Below, piece after piece: positions 1-8,389 of a stretch of 64,000 nt of DNA. The position numbers were made by a program, and so were the translations under genes. The stretch is from Paludibacteraceae bacterium (GTDB lineage Bacteria > Bacteroidota > Bacteroidia > Bacteroidales > Paludibacteraceae), in contig JAKSOA010000006.1 in the NCBI GenBank assembly GCA_024405875.1, positions 1 through 64,000 on the forward strand, in the 5' to 3' direction. How positions within the stretch are numbered: the stretch's first letter is position 1; every line of letters starts with the position of its first letter. The notes under the pieces are model-generated. The model saw nothing but the letters and a program-made list of their open reading frames with translations. It was not told the DNA's origin and ran no database searches.

Positions 1-797
1 ATTTTGAATTCTGAAGCGTGCATTTCCGGTTCGTCGGGCAGTTCGTTGGGCTGGTCATCGGCATATCCCCAGTCAAAGCAATAGGAAACATAATAACTGC
101 CTGTGCCGCTTTCATCTACACCGTTATTTGCCATGATAGTGCCTGTAAACGAAATACTATCACCCAACCAAAGAGGGAAGTAATCCTGTTTATGAAAAGT
201 GTTTTTAGGCATATACCCTTTTTCTCCCGTAGAAGAAGACCAAGCAATATAGGTGGTATCGCAGAGAAATTTATATTCATTATTTGGAGTTGCTTGATGA
301 TTGGACGGAGTGCGATAGTAAGTGATGGTATAGTTATGGCGAGTAGTTGGTTTATAGTATTCGCTTCCTGCCAACTCGTACCATGTATCATCGGGCAAAC
401 CGTTGTGGTTGTCATCGCGACTGACCATCACAATACCGGGTTCGCTACTGCCACCTCGTCGTGTTGTCTGATTAGGATTGGCATTCGCATAAAATGAGTT
501 ACCAAGAATCTTAAAATCGTATGCGCCTTCGATATTTAGAATTTCGTGGTCAAACCCAAATACAATATATCCGCCATAACCGCCCAACGAAATCATCTCT
601 TGATTATGATTGGTAATAGCAGAGTCAGCCTTGGCAGCCATAGAAGCAGGCGTATCTTCGGCAGTAGCCTTTGGCATTGTGTTAACAAACTGCCCGGGAG
701 CAGGACAATACTCATACACACGATCAATGTACGGATTAGAACCCCACGCAAAACAAAGGGGCAAAATAGCAAAAACGATGGTAAAATGATGTTTCAT
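1..797 (-). CDS. Secreted surface protein of the B12 uptake operon (partial, 3' end off window)
   Basis: This reading frame begins with an ATG read on the minus strand at 797 and stays open to the window edge (about 265 codons), so the C-terminus is missing. The N-terminus is a signal peptide (MKHHFTIVFAILPLCFAWGS), giving an exported protein. The mature part contains SLGGYGGYIVFGFDH and EPGIVMVSRDDN, a pattern I recall from 'cell surface proteins' encoded beside btuB/btuG in Bacteroides; that association is from memory. It starts 12 bases after the stop of the BtuG-like gene, so it is almost certainly co-transcribed and under the same cobalamin riboswitch. A role as an accessory surface protein in corrinoid capture is inferred from position. 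The exact biochemical role is unknown to me. Confidence 0.75.
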   Translation of the reverse strand, partial: MKHHFTIVFAILPLCFAWGSNPYIDRVYEYCPAPGQFVNTMPKATAEDTPASMAAKADSAITNHNQEMISLGGYGGYIVFGFDHEILNIEGAYDFKILGNSFYANANPNQTTRRGGSSEPGIVMVSRDDNHNGLPDDTWYELAGSEYYKPTTRHNYTITYYRTPSNHQATPNNEYKFLCDTTYIAWSSSTGEKGYMPKNTFHKQDYFPLWLGDSISFTGTIMANNGVDESGTGSYYVSYCFDWGYADDQPNELPDEPEMHASEFK

Positions 798-809
798 ATA
801 TTTGGAACG

Positions 810-1934
810 TTATATTTTTTCGGTTTTAAATCTAAAACAAATATGTGCCGGGATATCACCTGTACGCACAGACCATTTTGCCATACCATCCTGACCAATA
901 CACCATAATACTCCCGGAGAGACATAATTTTTGGCATCGGTTACATAAATATCTTTGGTTATGGGATGTACGGCTATTCCGTATGGTACATCAATTTTGA
1001 CAATTGGGTCTTGAATGAAATTACGTGTTACTATTTCGTGTGTTTTGACATTGACAATCGCGTATGTAACTTCCGTGTCATAGGTTATGTAACTAAATTC
1101 GGTAGCACAAATATAAAGTGAGTCTCCATCAATCCACATATCACTGACAGCAATCATTACAGAATCTATTACTTTATCCGTCTTGGTATCAATACAATAC
1201 AAGCGTGACGGTTGACCATAGTAATCTCCGCGAGATGACACCCAAATTTGTCCATATCGGTCTGCACGCAAACGGTGGAGATTGTTCACCACGTCAATGG
1301 TTTTTCTGCTTTTATTGTCTAAATCAATTACGGAAATGGTATGTTCATAGTTAGGCACCATATATCCACCCGAATTAGCCACATAGAGTTGATTACCTAC
1401 CACCTCCAACTCGTCCGGCTGAAAGCCGACATGGCAGGTATCGACGATTTGGAGAGTGGTAGTATCAAACTTTGCGACATATCCTATTTGCGCCTTTGTG
1501 GCATCAACGACCACCGGACCTGCGTACGAAGTCAGGTATCCGTAACCATCTTTGAAAGCCAGATAACGGCAATTGGGAACTTGTATAGTTCCGATATGTT
1601 TAGTGGTGGCAGCATCCATCACTTCTACCAAGTTGGAACAGTTAATTACCGCATACAGGCGCGAACCATAAATCTTTATGTCGTTACCCACATCCCCTAA
1701 TGACTGTTTTACTTCGGGATTAACCGCTTGGTAGATATTGCGCGTGTAGGTGCCGATGGATAAATCATAATAATCCAACGAAGCTTTGTTAGAGCCCATA
1801 TTGCCTTCGTTCAACAGGTAAAAACCAATTACTTCCGTATGGGTTGTATCACCTATTGACTCCTTTTCCGGCTGTATAAAGATATCCGGTTTACGACATG
1901 CGTTAAATAATAAACTTAACAATAAGTTTACCAT
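810..1934 (-). CDS. btuG: BtuG-like surface lipoprotein, YncE/DUF5074-type beta-propeller
   Basis: Predicted surface lipoprotein that captures cobalamin and works with the adjacent BtuB transporter. I chose the ATG at 1934 because it gives a compact lipoprotein signal (MVNLLLSLLFNAC) with the lipidated Cys at residue 13; an upstream start at 1970 would add 12 residues. The rest shows repeated beta-propeller-like blades, for example YVANSGGYMVPNYEHTISVI and GIAVHPITKDIYVTDAKNY, as in YncE/DUF5074 proteins. The start overlaps the 3' end of btuB by about 30 bases, indicating translational coupling. The BtuG assignment rests on fold type, lipobox and the BtuB/riboswitch context; corrinoid binding itself cannot be seen in sequence. 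Confidence 0.8.
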   Translation of the reverse strand: MVNLLLSLLFNACRKPDIFIQPEKESIGDTTHTEVIGFYLLNEGNMGSNKASLDYYDLSIGTYTRNIYQAVNPEVKQSLGDVGNDIKIYGSRLYAVINCSNLVEVMDAATTKHIGTIQVPNCRYLAFKDGYGYLTSYAGPVVVDATKAQIGYVAKFDTTTLQIVDTCHVGFQPDELEVVGNQLYVANSGGYMVPNYEHTISVIDLDNKSRKTIDVVNNLHRLRADRYGQIWVSSRGDYYGQPSRLYCIDTKTDKVIDSVMIAVSDMWIDGDSLYICATEFSYITYDTEVTYAIVNVKTHEIVTRNFIQDPIVKIDVPYGIAVHPITKDIYVTDAKNYVSPGVLWCIGQDGMAKWSVRTGDIPAHICFRFKTEKI

Positions 1935-3960
1935 TAATACCCGGCATCGGATAGTTGAGGATAATGTCATATTGCTGATTAAAAATGTTATTTATTTCCA
2001 ACGAAGTATCTATATCAAATGATGTATTGACTTTATTCTTGGCAGGGCGTATCTTGAAAAGGTATCCCAAAGCCACATCATGTGTGTACCATGGTTGCTC
2101 ATAGTTGGCAAGTATATTGGCAGAGTTGTGATAACGCTCACCCACATAAATGAAACTATAATTAAAACTTAACCCATTCCATTTTAGGTTAGCAAGAGCC
2201 GAGCAGGAATGCCATGGTATATAGGCGATTTGTCCGCCGTAGGTTATCGGATTGTTGGGATCCGTAAAATCTTGTGCTTTTTGATAGGTATAATTGCCGC
2301 TTACTTTTAGATGTAAGGGAAAAGATGTTGTGGATAACGGGAATGTGAAATCCAAACCTGCATTCACATCTACACCGCGTATTTCCACATATCCTATATT
2401 CATCATCATCCACCTGTATTGAGAATTGCCTTTGGGTATCGCCACTATCTTATTCTTGACCTGATTGAAGTACCCGTCCACTTTCGCATGCAAGCCAATC
2501 TTTGTGCCTTGTGCATCGTGCAGAGTGAACTGCTTTGAGTATTCCAAACTGACATCATACTGCTTTGTCTCTTCGGGTTTAAGTGCTATATTACCGACAT
2601 CCGTATAATATAAGTCATTAAAGGTAGGCATGCGGAAAATCTGCTTATAGAAGGCACGTATAAACCATTGTTCCTTCAATAACGGCTGATAACTCAAGAA
2701 CACCGCCGGAGTAAAACAAGGTTTTTGATTGTTGGTGGTTGATTGATGATTGCTTATTCTATCTTGGACAAAGTTTCCTAATACACTGGCTTGGGCTTGT
2801 ATCCATTTGTAATGAAACGAGGTTGCCGCTGCAACCAAAGCAGTATGACGAATAGGATAAACGAAGTTCGCCATATTAGACGAAAGAGTATTATAGATAT
2901 AATCCCCGCTCAGTGTCAAATTCCACCAATCAAACAGTTCCACCTGATTAGCCCAACTTATGTAAACCTCCTGTTGTAAAAATGTATTGTCAATATACAT
3001 AAGCGTGGTATCCGGATTGAGATAACGCATTTTGTCGTTTGCATACTTAGCAGAGATTTGCATCTCCCATCGCCTGCCTACCCTGTATTGAAAAGCACCC
3101 TGTACAAAAGCATTCCTATCCCATTGTCGTTGCGATGAAGTCCACACATTGCGAATGATTGCGCGGGGGATACCCTTGTTGCTTTGGTAGTAATAACCCT
3201 TGATATGCCACTTGCCTTGGGGAAGATAGCCAAACAGTCCCACCTCCGCACGGAAAGCATTGACATCTCCGTTCTGACGATACCCGGTGGTATCCCACGC
3301 CACACTGCCGTCTGGAAGATTTTTCTTTATAGTAAAAGGATAGCGACCCGTAGCAAAAGTATATTCGGCATTCATACTTAAGCAGACCGTCTCCGACAGT
3401 TTTTGCTCATACAGTACGGACGGGTTGGCAAATCCAAAACTTCCGGCTTTCATACCAACAGTGACATTGTAGTTCTTGCCTTGTTGAAACACGGGTCTTC
3501 GCGTACGAATATATAGGGTTCCGGACGAACCAAAATCCTTAGCAGGTTGTAAGGCTTCAGTTTTATGACCGTTATAGAGTGATATACTTTCGATATTCTC
3601 CAATGAGAACTTACCCAAATCAACAGTACCATTTTGGGCATTCCCCACCTCTATACCATCGTAGAAAACTCCAACATGGTGGCTACCCATCGAACGGATA
3701 TCGACTGTCTTTATGCCGCCTACTCCACCATAGTCTTTGATTTGAACACCTGAAAAATAGCGCATGGCATCGGCTACCGAATGAGCAGATAATCGTTGCA
3801 GGTCGTTACCAGAGAGTGTTTGTGGTGTTATCACCTCATGTGTGGCAGGTCGTGCCACAATGGTTACTTCGCCCAATACGACCGAATCCGCTTCATTCGC
3901 AGCGAACAAAGGGATGCACACAGAGAGTGCCAAAAACAATATGGAGATAAGTCGTTTCAT
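1903..3960 (-). CDS. btuB: TonB-dependent cobalamin receptor BtuB
   Basis: Outer-membrane TonB-dependent transporter of 685 aa. A signal peptide (residues 1-20, ending PLFA) precedes a TonB-box-like stretch (GEVTIVAR). A plug domain follows at roughly residues 45-150 (LSAHSVADAMRYFSGVQIKD, then DIRSMGSHHVGVFYDGIEVG), and then a long 22-strand-type beta-barrel ending in an aromatic-poor KLIVKFII terminus. It is the first gene after the cobalamin riboswitch, which fixes the likely substrate as B12 or another corrinoid rather than iron. The downstream lipoprotein gene overlaps its 3' end. Length is typical for BtuB-type receptors. No frameshift or truncation is seen. Confidence 0.9.
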   Translation of the reverse strand: MKRLISILFLALSVCIPLFAANEADSVVLGEVTIVARPATHEVITPQTLSGNDLQRLSAHSVADAMRYFSGVQIKDYGGVGGIKTVDIRSMGSHHVGVFYDGIEVGNAQNGTVDLGKFSLENIESISLYNGHKTEALQPAKDFGSSGTLYIRTRRPVFQQGKNYNVTVGMKAGSFGFANPSVLYEQKLSETVCLSMNAEYTFATGRYPFTIKKNLPDGSVAWDTTGYRQNGDVNAFRAEVGLFGYLPQGKWHIKGYYYQSNKGIPRAIIRNVWTSSQRQWDRNAFVQGAFQYRVGRRWEMQISAKYANDKMRYLNPDTTLMYIDNTFLQQEVYISWANQVELFDWWNLTLSGDYIYNTLSSNMANFVYPIRHTALVAAATSFHYKWIQAQASVLGNFVQDRISNHQSTTNNQKPCFTPAVFLSYQPLLKEQWFIRAFYKQIFRMPTFNDLYYTDVGNIALKPEETKQYDVSLEYSKQFTLHDAQGTKIGLHAKVDGYFNQVKNKIVAIPKGNSQYRWMMMNIGYVEIRGVDVNAGLDFTFPLSTTSFPLHLKVSGNYTYQKAQDFTDPNNPITYGGQIAYIPWHSCSALANLKWNGLSFNYSFIYVGERYHNSANILANYEQPWYTHDVALGYLFKIRPAKNKVNTSFDIDTSLEINNIFNQQYDIILNYPMPGINGKLIVKFII

Positions 3961-4016
3961 TGTCGTGAGCTCTATTCCGCGAGAGCGTGAATGACAAAGG
4001 CCGTAGCCTTACAATC

Positions 4017-4152
4017 TGTAGGTCTTCTGACTTATCGCTCTTGTTTTCAGCCTTCCCGAGTATGTAACTCAGTGACTATGAGAGAGAAAACTTGATTGCG
4101 AATCACAGCAGCGGGTCTGTGCAGGACTCTCACCTGACTTCCCTGAACGGAT
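4017..4152 (-). promoter_or_regulatory. Cobalamin riboswitch controlling btuB operon
   Basis: Read on the minus strand the segment contains the ordered consensus blocks of the adenosylcobalamin riboswitch: GGGAAGTCAGGTGAGAGTCC, GACCCGCTGCTGTGA, the B12-box region (TAGTCACTGAG), GGGAAGG, and finally AAGTCAGAAGACCTAC. It ends about 57 bases before the btuB ATG and starts a few bases after the promoter at 4161-4193. It is expected to repress the operon when corrinoid is abundant. Confidence 0.93.
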
Positions 4153-4160
4153 TGCGACTG

Positions 4161-4193
4161 CAAAGGTACAACATTTTTTTTGATATATGCAAA
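4161..4193 (-). promoter_or_regulatory. Bacteroidota-type promoter of the btu operon
   Basis: On the minus strand TACCTTTG (4161-4168) fits the TAnnTTTG -7 element, and TTTG at 4190-4193 is a matching -33 element 21 bases away. Predicted start of transcription is near 4154, immediately before the riboswitch. Confidence 0.7.
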
Positions 4194-4535
4194 TAATTTT
4201 TTTTCATAAAAAACTTATTTTCGTCAACACTTACGCAAGGTGTTGCGTTAGTAATTGGTTGAAATAATGAATTAGTGTTTTGATTTATAAGGAGTTACCC
4301 CAAGTCAAAGAAGGTTCAATCTTTGACCATATTTCGGGATAAAAAATTAGACCAATATCTGACCATTAGTTGACCAATAGTTAAACATTTAATGACCATA
4401 ATTATTTAATAACCGTCTTTTCAAATAGACAAAATTGCCCGTATGTAAAGATTTGTGCTTTTATATAATTAATTGATATGTTGCGTTTTATGGCGAGTAA
4501 TCCGTCAACGCTCAGAATCCGTCAACGCCCCTCCA
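4194..4535. other. Intergenic region with helically phased TGACCA(A)T repeats
   Basis: No gene is seen here. AT-rich sequence contains five copies of [T/A]GACCA(A)T, starting at 4324, 4349, 4360, 4371 and 4393; the last four starts are separated by 11, 11 and 22 bases. A short duplication of ATCCGTCAACGC lies at about 4499-4529. The array could be an operator for either flanking unit. Confidence 0.5.
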
Positions 4536-4653
4536 TTTACGTCAGAAATCTGTGAAAGTCACAAAAAAATGACATAAAACTTGCATAATTCAAAAGAAAC
4601 CACTACTTTTACGTCAGAAATCTGTGAAAGTCACAAAAAAATGACATAAAACT
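4536..4653 (+). repeat. Two 46-bp direct repeats, 72-bp period, abutting the ATPase start
   Basis: The identical 46-base sequence starting TTTACGTCAGAAATC and ending ATAAAACT occurs at 4536-4581 and 4608-4653. The second copy is immediately followed by the ATG of the ATPase gene, so the repeat carries its leader. Two copies only, so this is not a CRISPR array. Confidence 0.9.
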
Positions 4654-5907
4654 ATGGTTTTTGAACGAAAATCCTATTTACAGCAACTCATTGATAGCCG
4701 TGGTAACGGTATTGTCAAAATAGTCACCGGCATTCGTCGTTGTGGCAAGTCGTATCTTTTATGCAACTTATTTCATGCATGGTTAATCAAATATGGTGTA
4801 GCAGAAGACCATATCATTCAATTGGGTTTGGACACTAGGAAGAACAAGGCACTCCTTAATCCAGACAAGTTAATAGAGTTTGTAGAAGGTAAAATTGTTA
4901 ATGATGGTGCTATTACCTATGTTATATTAGATGAAATACAATTGGTTGATGATTTTGTGGGAGTAATACTTTCCTTTATGCAGATGCCCAACGTAGATGT
5001 TTATGTATCGGGAAGTAATAGTAAGTTTTTAAGTAGTGAAGTCGCCACCGAGTTTCGTGGCAGAGGTAAAGAAATACGTGTACATCCACTCTCTTTTGCA
5101 GAATATTTTGAAGCCGTTGGTGGCGACAGAGACAAAGCGTTAGATATTTATTATAAATATGGAGGGTTGCCACAGGTTGCACAAATGGATGACGAGCGTG
5201 AGAAACGTGAGTATCTTCTAAACATCTATGAAACAGTATATCTCCGCGATGTGATTGACCGCAATCATCTCCGCAATCCAGAAGGTTTGCGTCAACTGAT
5301 ACAAGTGTTAGCGTCAAATATTAGTTGCAGCAGTAATCCACAGCGTATATCAAAGACATTCAAATCTGAACGTGGATTGACAATAGCACCAAGGACCATT
5401 GATTCCTATTTGCGTTTTTTGCAAGATGCTTTTATTGTGTCTGAAGCACAACGCTACGATGTAAAAGGCAGGAAATATATAGGTTCAGAGAGTAAATATT
5501 TCTTTGAGGATATTGGACTGCGTAATGCTATTTTGAATTTCAGACAAATAGAAGATACTCACATTATGGAGAATGTCATATACAATGAATTGCGTGTCAG
5601 ACGTTACTCGGTAGATGTGGGTATGGTTGAAATTTGGAGAACTAAAGAAGACGGGGATAAAGAACGTATTAAATTAGAAATAGATTTTGTGGTTAATATC
5701 ATTCCTGAAAAGGTCTATATACAATCAGCGTTAACTCTATCATCTATAGAGAAGAAAAATCAGGAGTTACGCTCTCTACTGAATGTTCAAGATAATTTCC
5801 AGAAAATGGTGGTTGTTGCAAATGGTCTTATTTCTGCAGTAAATGAAGAAGGAATACAGATAAAGACCTTATTTGACTTTTTACTAAATCCGGATAGTGT
5901 GATATAA
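4654..5907 (+). CDS. AAA-family ATPase with C-terminal DUF4143 domain
   Basis: A 417-residue P-loop ATPase of the common bacterial AAA_14/DUF4143 type. Walker A is GIRRCGKS (residues 26-33) and Walker B is YVILDEIQLV (D93, E94), followed by the sensor-like VYVSGSNSKFLSSEVATEFRG. The C-terminal half matches DUF4143, with EIDFVVN, where many members carry a degenerate PD-(D/E)XK fold. Family members are widespread in Bacteroidales; their function is poorly defined. It stands alone, convergent with hpt, and its leader lies in a direct repeat. A related ATPase lies at 10287-11588 on the other strand. Family assignment is firm, role unknown. Confidence 0.88.
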   Translation: MVFERKSYLQQLIDSRGNGIVKIVTGIRRCGKSYLLCNLFHAWLIKYGVAEDHIIQLGLDTRKNKALLNPDKLIEFVEGKIVNDGAITYVILDEIQLVDDFVGVILSFMQMPNVDVYVSGSNSKFLSSEVATEFRGRGKEIRVHPLSFAEYFEAVGGDRDKALDIYYKYGGLPQVAQMDDEREKREYLLNIYETVYLRDVIDRNHLRNPEGLRQLIQVLASNISCSSNPQRISKTFKSERGLTIAPRTIDSYLRFLQDAFIVSEAQRYDVKGRKYIGSESKYFFEDIGLRNAILNFRQIEDTHIMENVIYNELRVRRYSVDVGMVEIWRTKEDGDKERIKLEIDFVVNIIPEKVYIQSALTLSSIEKKNQELRSLLNVQDNFQKMVVVANGLISAVNEEGIQIKTLFDFLLNPDSVI

Positions 5908-5977
5908 ATATTGTTAATATTTTCGCACTTGATACTTGACTCTTTACTTGGCTTCAGAAAAAGGTACGGGTATTGAT

Positions 5978-6508
5978 TTATTTCTGGTATATATCTTTCA
6001 GCCCTCGTCCGTAGCCGTCAACATCAAAGCCGTTACCCACTATAAAGCCCTCTGAGATATTGAAGCCTACATAATCTGCCTTAATATCATACTTCACATT
6101 GCCCGGTTTGTTTACAAGTACCGCTATACGGCAACTTGCGGCGCCAAGTTCAAGTGCTATGCGTTTAGCCTCAAACATTGTGTGACCTGAGTCTATAAGG
6201 TCTTCAATTATAATAATATCTTTCCCTTTTACATCAGCGTCAAGGGGAATTGAGAAGTTAAGTTGTTCATTTCTGCTTGTGCCATCGTAGGAACTGCACT
6301 TTATAAAGGATATATAGGCGTCAGAGTCCATCGCCCGCATAAGGTCGGCTGTAAAGATGGCGGCGCCTGAAAGCATACAGACAAACAGGGGCTGCTTGCC
6401 CTCATAGTCAGCCTTAATTTCATCCGCCAACTCCTTCACGCGTTTTTTTATTTGGGAAGCGGATATTATTTTGCGGTAACGCTCCCCGTTAAAGACAACT
6501 GTTTTCAT
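5978..6508 (-). CDS. hpt: Hypoxanthine phosphoribosyltransferase
   Basis: Cytoplasmic purine-salvage enzyme that transfers phosphoribose from PRPP to hypoxanthine (and usually guanine). The 176 aa length is standard. The PRPP-binding loop is IIIIEDLIDSGHTM, with the acidic pair E102/D103. The C-terminal VGFNISEGFIVGNGFDVDGY is the purine-binding segment of bacterial HPRTs. It lies 8 bases downstream of the thioesterase gene on the same strand and is probably co-transcribed with it. A purine permease (33293) and purE (52380) also lie in this window but are not linked. Confidence 0.95.
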   Translation of the reverse strand: MKTVVFNGERYRKIISASQIKKRVKELADEIKADYEGKQPLFVCMLSGAAIFTADLMRAMDSDAYISFIKCSSYDGTSRNEQLNFSIPLDADVKGKDIIIIEDLIDSGHTMFEAKRIALELGAASCRIAVLVNKPGNVKYDIKADYVGFNISEGFIVGNGFDVDGYGRGLKDIYQK

Positions 6509-6516
6509 AATAGCCG

Positions 6517-6930
6517 CTATTCCAAGGTCTCTATGTTTATGGGTATATTTTTTGCGTAATTAACGCCTGTCACCGTGGCTATCAATACGCCTTCCTGATT
6601 GGTGACTTTTATTATACAAAATGGTAATTTGGGGTGGGCGGAGGTTATCTCAGCCGTGGCAGTGAGCGTGTCGCCAAGACGTGCCCCTTTATGGTATGTT
6701 ATGTTGCAACTTATAGCCACATTCAAGTTCCCCGATGAGTTGCAAATGGCGGCCTGTGCAAGGTCAGCGAGGGTGAAGATGGCTCCGCCCTGGCACATTC
6801 CACCTGCGTTCAGGTGGCGTTTCTCCACAGTCATCGTGGCAATGGCTACGCCATTTTTCACGCTGGTGACCTGTATGCCGTTCTCAGCAGCCATTCTGTC
6901 ACCACTATTCAGAAATTCCTCAATTGTCAT
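6517..6930 (-). CDS. PaaI-family hotdog-fold thioesterase
   Basis: A 137-residue single hotdog domain. The signature HLNAGGMCQGGAIFTLADLA (residues 39-58) is the PaaI-type active-site helix region, with the catalytic Asp at about residue 56 and the upstream H/N pair. Such enzymes hydrolyse acyl- or aryl-CoA thioesters; the substrate cannot be told from sequence. It precedes hpt with an 8-base gap and is divergent from the TPM-domain gene at 6992. Cytosolic, no signal sequence. Confidence 0.88.
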   Translation of the reverse strand: MTIEEFLNSGDRMAAENGIQVTSVKNGVAIATMTVEKRHLNAGGMCQGGAIFTLADLAQAAICNSSGNLNVAISCNITYHKGARLGDTLTATAEITSAHPKLPFCIIKVTNQEGVLIATVTGVNYAKNIPINIETLE

Positions 6931-6970
6931 TGTTGTGCTTAACTAATATGCAAAAATACAAAAAAATAAC

Positions 6971-6978
6971 TACTTTTG
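6971..6978 (+). promoter_or_regulatory. Promoter -7 element for TPM-domain gene
   Basis: TACTTTTG matches TAnnTTTG, ending 13 bases before the ATG at 6992. No clear TTTG -33 element is visible. Confidence 0.45.
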
Positions 6979-6991
6979 TAGAGTTGAAAAT

Positions 6992-7714
6992 ATGTTGTTA
7001 ATGAAAAAATTGTTTTTGGTCATATCTCTGCTTCTTGTCGCATCGTGGAGTTTCGCAACTCTGGAACAGATGCCTGGCTCTCATTATGTGCAGGATTATG
7101 CAAAGGTCTTTACTTATGACCAGCGTCAGACATTGGAGAATAAGTTGGCTATGACAGAGGACTCTGCGGCGGTTCAGATTGCTGTGGTATCTGTGAACTA
7201 CATTTCTGACAATACTGATATTGACACATACGCAACTGATATTTTTACGGAGTGGGGTATAGGTGTAAAGGGAACAGATAATGGTTTGCTTATTCTCTTT
7301 TCTGTTGGAGACCGTCAGGTTGTAATGCGTACAGGTTATGGTACGGAGGCGGTGCTGACCGATGCTCTTTGCTCTCAGATAATAAGGCACAAGATATCAC
7401 CTGCGTTTATGGCAAAGGATTATTATAAGGGAATTGATGAGGCGACAGATGATGTCTATTCCATAGTGAAGGGAGAATTTTCTCCAGAGGAACTTGGGTA
7501 TGGAGGCTCTGATGAGGTGAACGGGTTGTATGTGCTGGCGTTCCTGATATTAGTGTTTGTGCTGCCTCTGTTCCTGCCTCCTGGAATGAGGTCGGCATAC
7601 TATTCATTTCTGCTTTCCGCACTGCTCCGCGGTGGCCGTGGCGGTGGCGGTAGCAGTGGAAGAAGCTTTGGTGGTGGCAGCACGGGTGGTGGCGGTGCCA
7701 GAGGAAGTTGGTAG
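6992..7714 (+). CDS. TPM-domain membrane protein (YgcG family)
   Basis: An exported, membrane-anchored protein of 240 aa. A signal peptide (LFLVISLLLVASWSFA) is followed by a TPM domain (about residues 30-160, beginning GSHYVQDYAKVFTYDQRQTL). A transmembrane segment follows (YVLAFLILVFVLPLFLPP), and the protein ends in a Gly/Ser-rich tail. TPM proteins are typically encoded beside LemA, as here, where lemA is convergent only 4 bases away. The pair is thought to act at the envelope, but the function is not settled. The start could instead be the ATG at 7001 (MKKLF), which gives a cleaner signal peptide. Confidence 0.88.
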   Translation: MLLMKKLFLVISLLLVASWSFATLEQMPGSHYVQDYAKVFTYDQRQTLENKLAMTEDSAAVQIAVVSVNYISDNTDIDTYATDIFTEWGIGVKGTDNGLLILFSVGDRQVVMRTGYGTEAVLTDALCSQIIRHKISPAFMAKDYYKGIDEATDDVYSIVKGEFSPEELGYGGSDEVNGLYVLAFLILVFVLPLFLPPGMRSAYYSFLLSALLRGGRGGGGSSGRSFGGGSTGGGGARGSW

Positions 7715-7717
7715 AGT

Positions 7718-8293
7718 TTAGAACTCTACCTTTGGAGCGCTCTTTGCACTCTCGTCCGCCTCAAAATAGGCCTTCTGCTTGAACCCGAACATACTTGCTA
7801 TTATATTCTTAGGGAATACTCTTATCTCAACATTGTACGCTTTAGCCTCATCATTGAAACGCTTACGCTCGGTTGCAATGCGGTTCTCTGTGCCTTCAAG
7901 TTGTGATTGCAGTTGAAGGAAGTTTTCATTAGCTTTCAAATCAGGATAAGCTTCAGCAACAGCCATAAGTCTGCCAAGAGCCTGTGAAAGTTCACCTTGT
8001 GCGGCTTGATACTGAGCAAGTGACTCGGCGTCATTCACATCAACTTTAATCTGAGTTGCGGCTGCACGTGCGCTTATAACACCCTCAAGGGTCTGTTGCT
8101 CGTGAGAAGCGTAACCCTTAACCACGTTTACAAGATTAGGGATAAGGTCTGCACGGCGTTGATACTGGTTCTCAACCTGACTCCACGCAGTATTTACACT
8201 CTCATCAAGTTGCACCATTCCGTTGTATGCGGAGATAGCCCAAATCACAATTACTGCAACCACTGCAATAATAATCCAAGTACTTTTCTTCAT
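7718..8293 (-). CDS. lemA: LemA family protein
   Basis: A 191-residue protein with one N-terminal transmembrane helix (WIIIAVVAVIVIWAI) followed by the helical LemA domain. Family signatures include AYNGMVQLDESVNTAWSQVE, NQYQRRADLIPNLVNVVKGY and IRVFPKNIIASMFGF. The bulk is expected outside the cytoplasmic membrane as a coiled helical bundle. It is convergent with the TPM-domain gene, the usual partner. Function is not established in the family. Confidence 0.95.
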   Translation of the reverse strand: MKKSTWIIIAVVAVIVIWAISAYNGMVQLDESVNTAWSQVENQYQRRADLIPNLVNVVKGYASHEQQTLEGVISARAAATQIKVDVNDAESLAQYQAAQGELSQALGRLMAVAEAYPDLKANENFLQLQSQLEGTENRIATERKRFNDEAKAYNVEIRVFPKNIIASMFGFKQKAYFEADESAKSAPKVEF

Positions 8294-8364
8294 ATAAATA
8301 TATATTTAGTTAAAAATTTAAAATGTAAAGATAGTACTAAGTGAGGTAAAATCAAAATTTTTTG

Positions 8365-8372
8365 TACCTTTA
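8365..8372 (+). promoter_or_regulatory. Promoter -7 element of dsbD
   Basis: TACCTTTA is a one-mismatch TAnnTTTG element. It overlaps the first possible ATG (8372), so that ATG would be at or before the transcription start. This is why the dsbD start is placed at 8390. Confidence 0.5.
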
Positions 8373-8389
8373 TGCCTCACAATAAAAAT

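Noticed and set aside
546-908. 120-codon plus-strand ORF near the left edge
   Set aside because: It is antisense to the partial surface protein and the BtuG-like gene, both of which have signal peptides and family features.
1903-3960. TonB receptor as an iron or siderophore receptor
   Set aside because: The cobalamin riboswitch and BtuG-like neighbour point to corrinoids instead.
4536-4653. Possible CRISPR array
   Set aside because: Only two repeat copies with one 26-base spacer, no cas genes, and the second repeat abuts a start codon.
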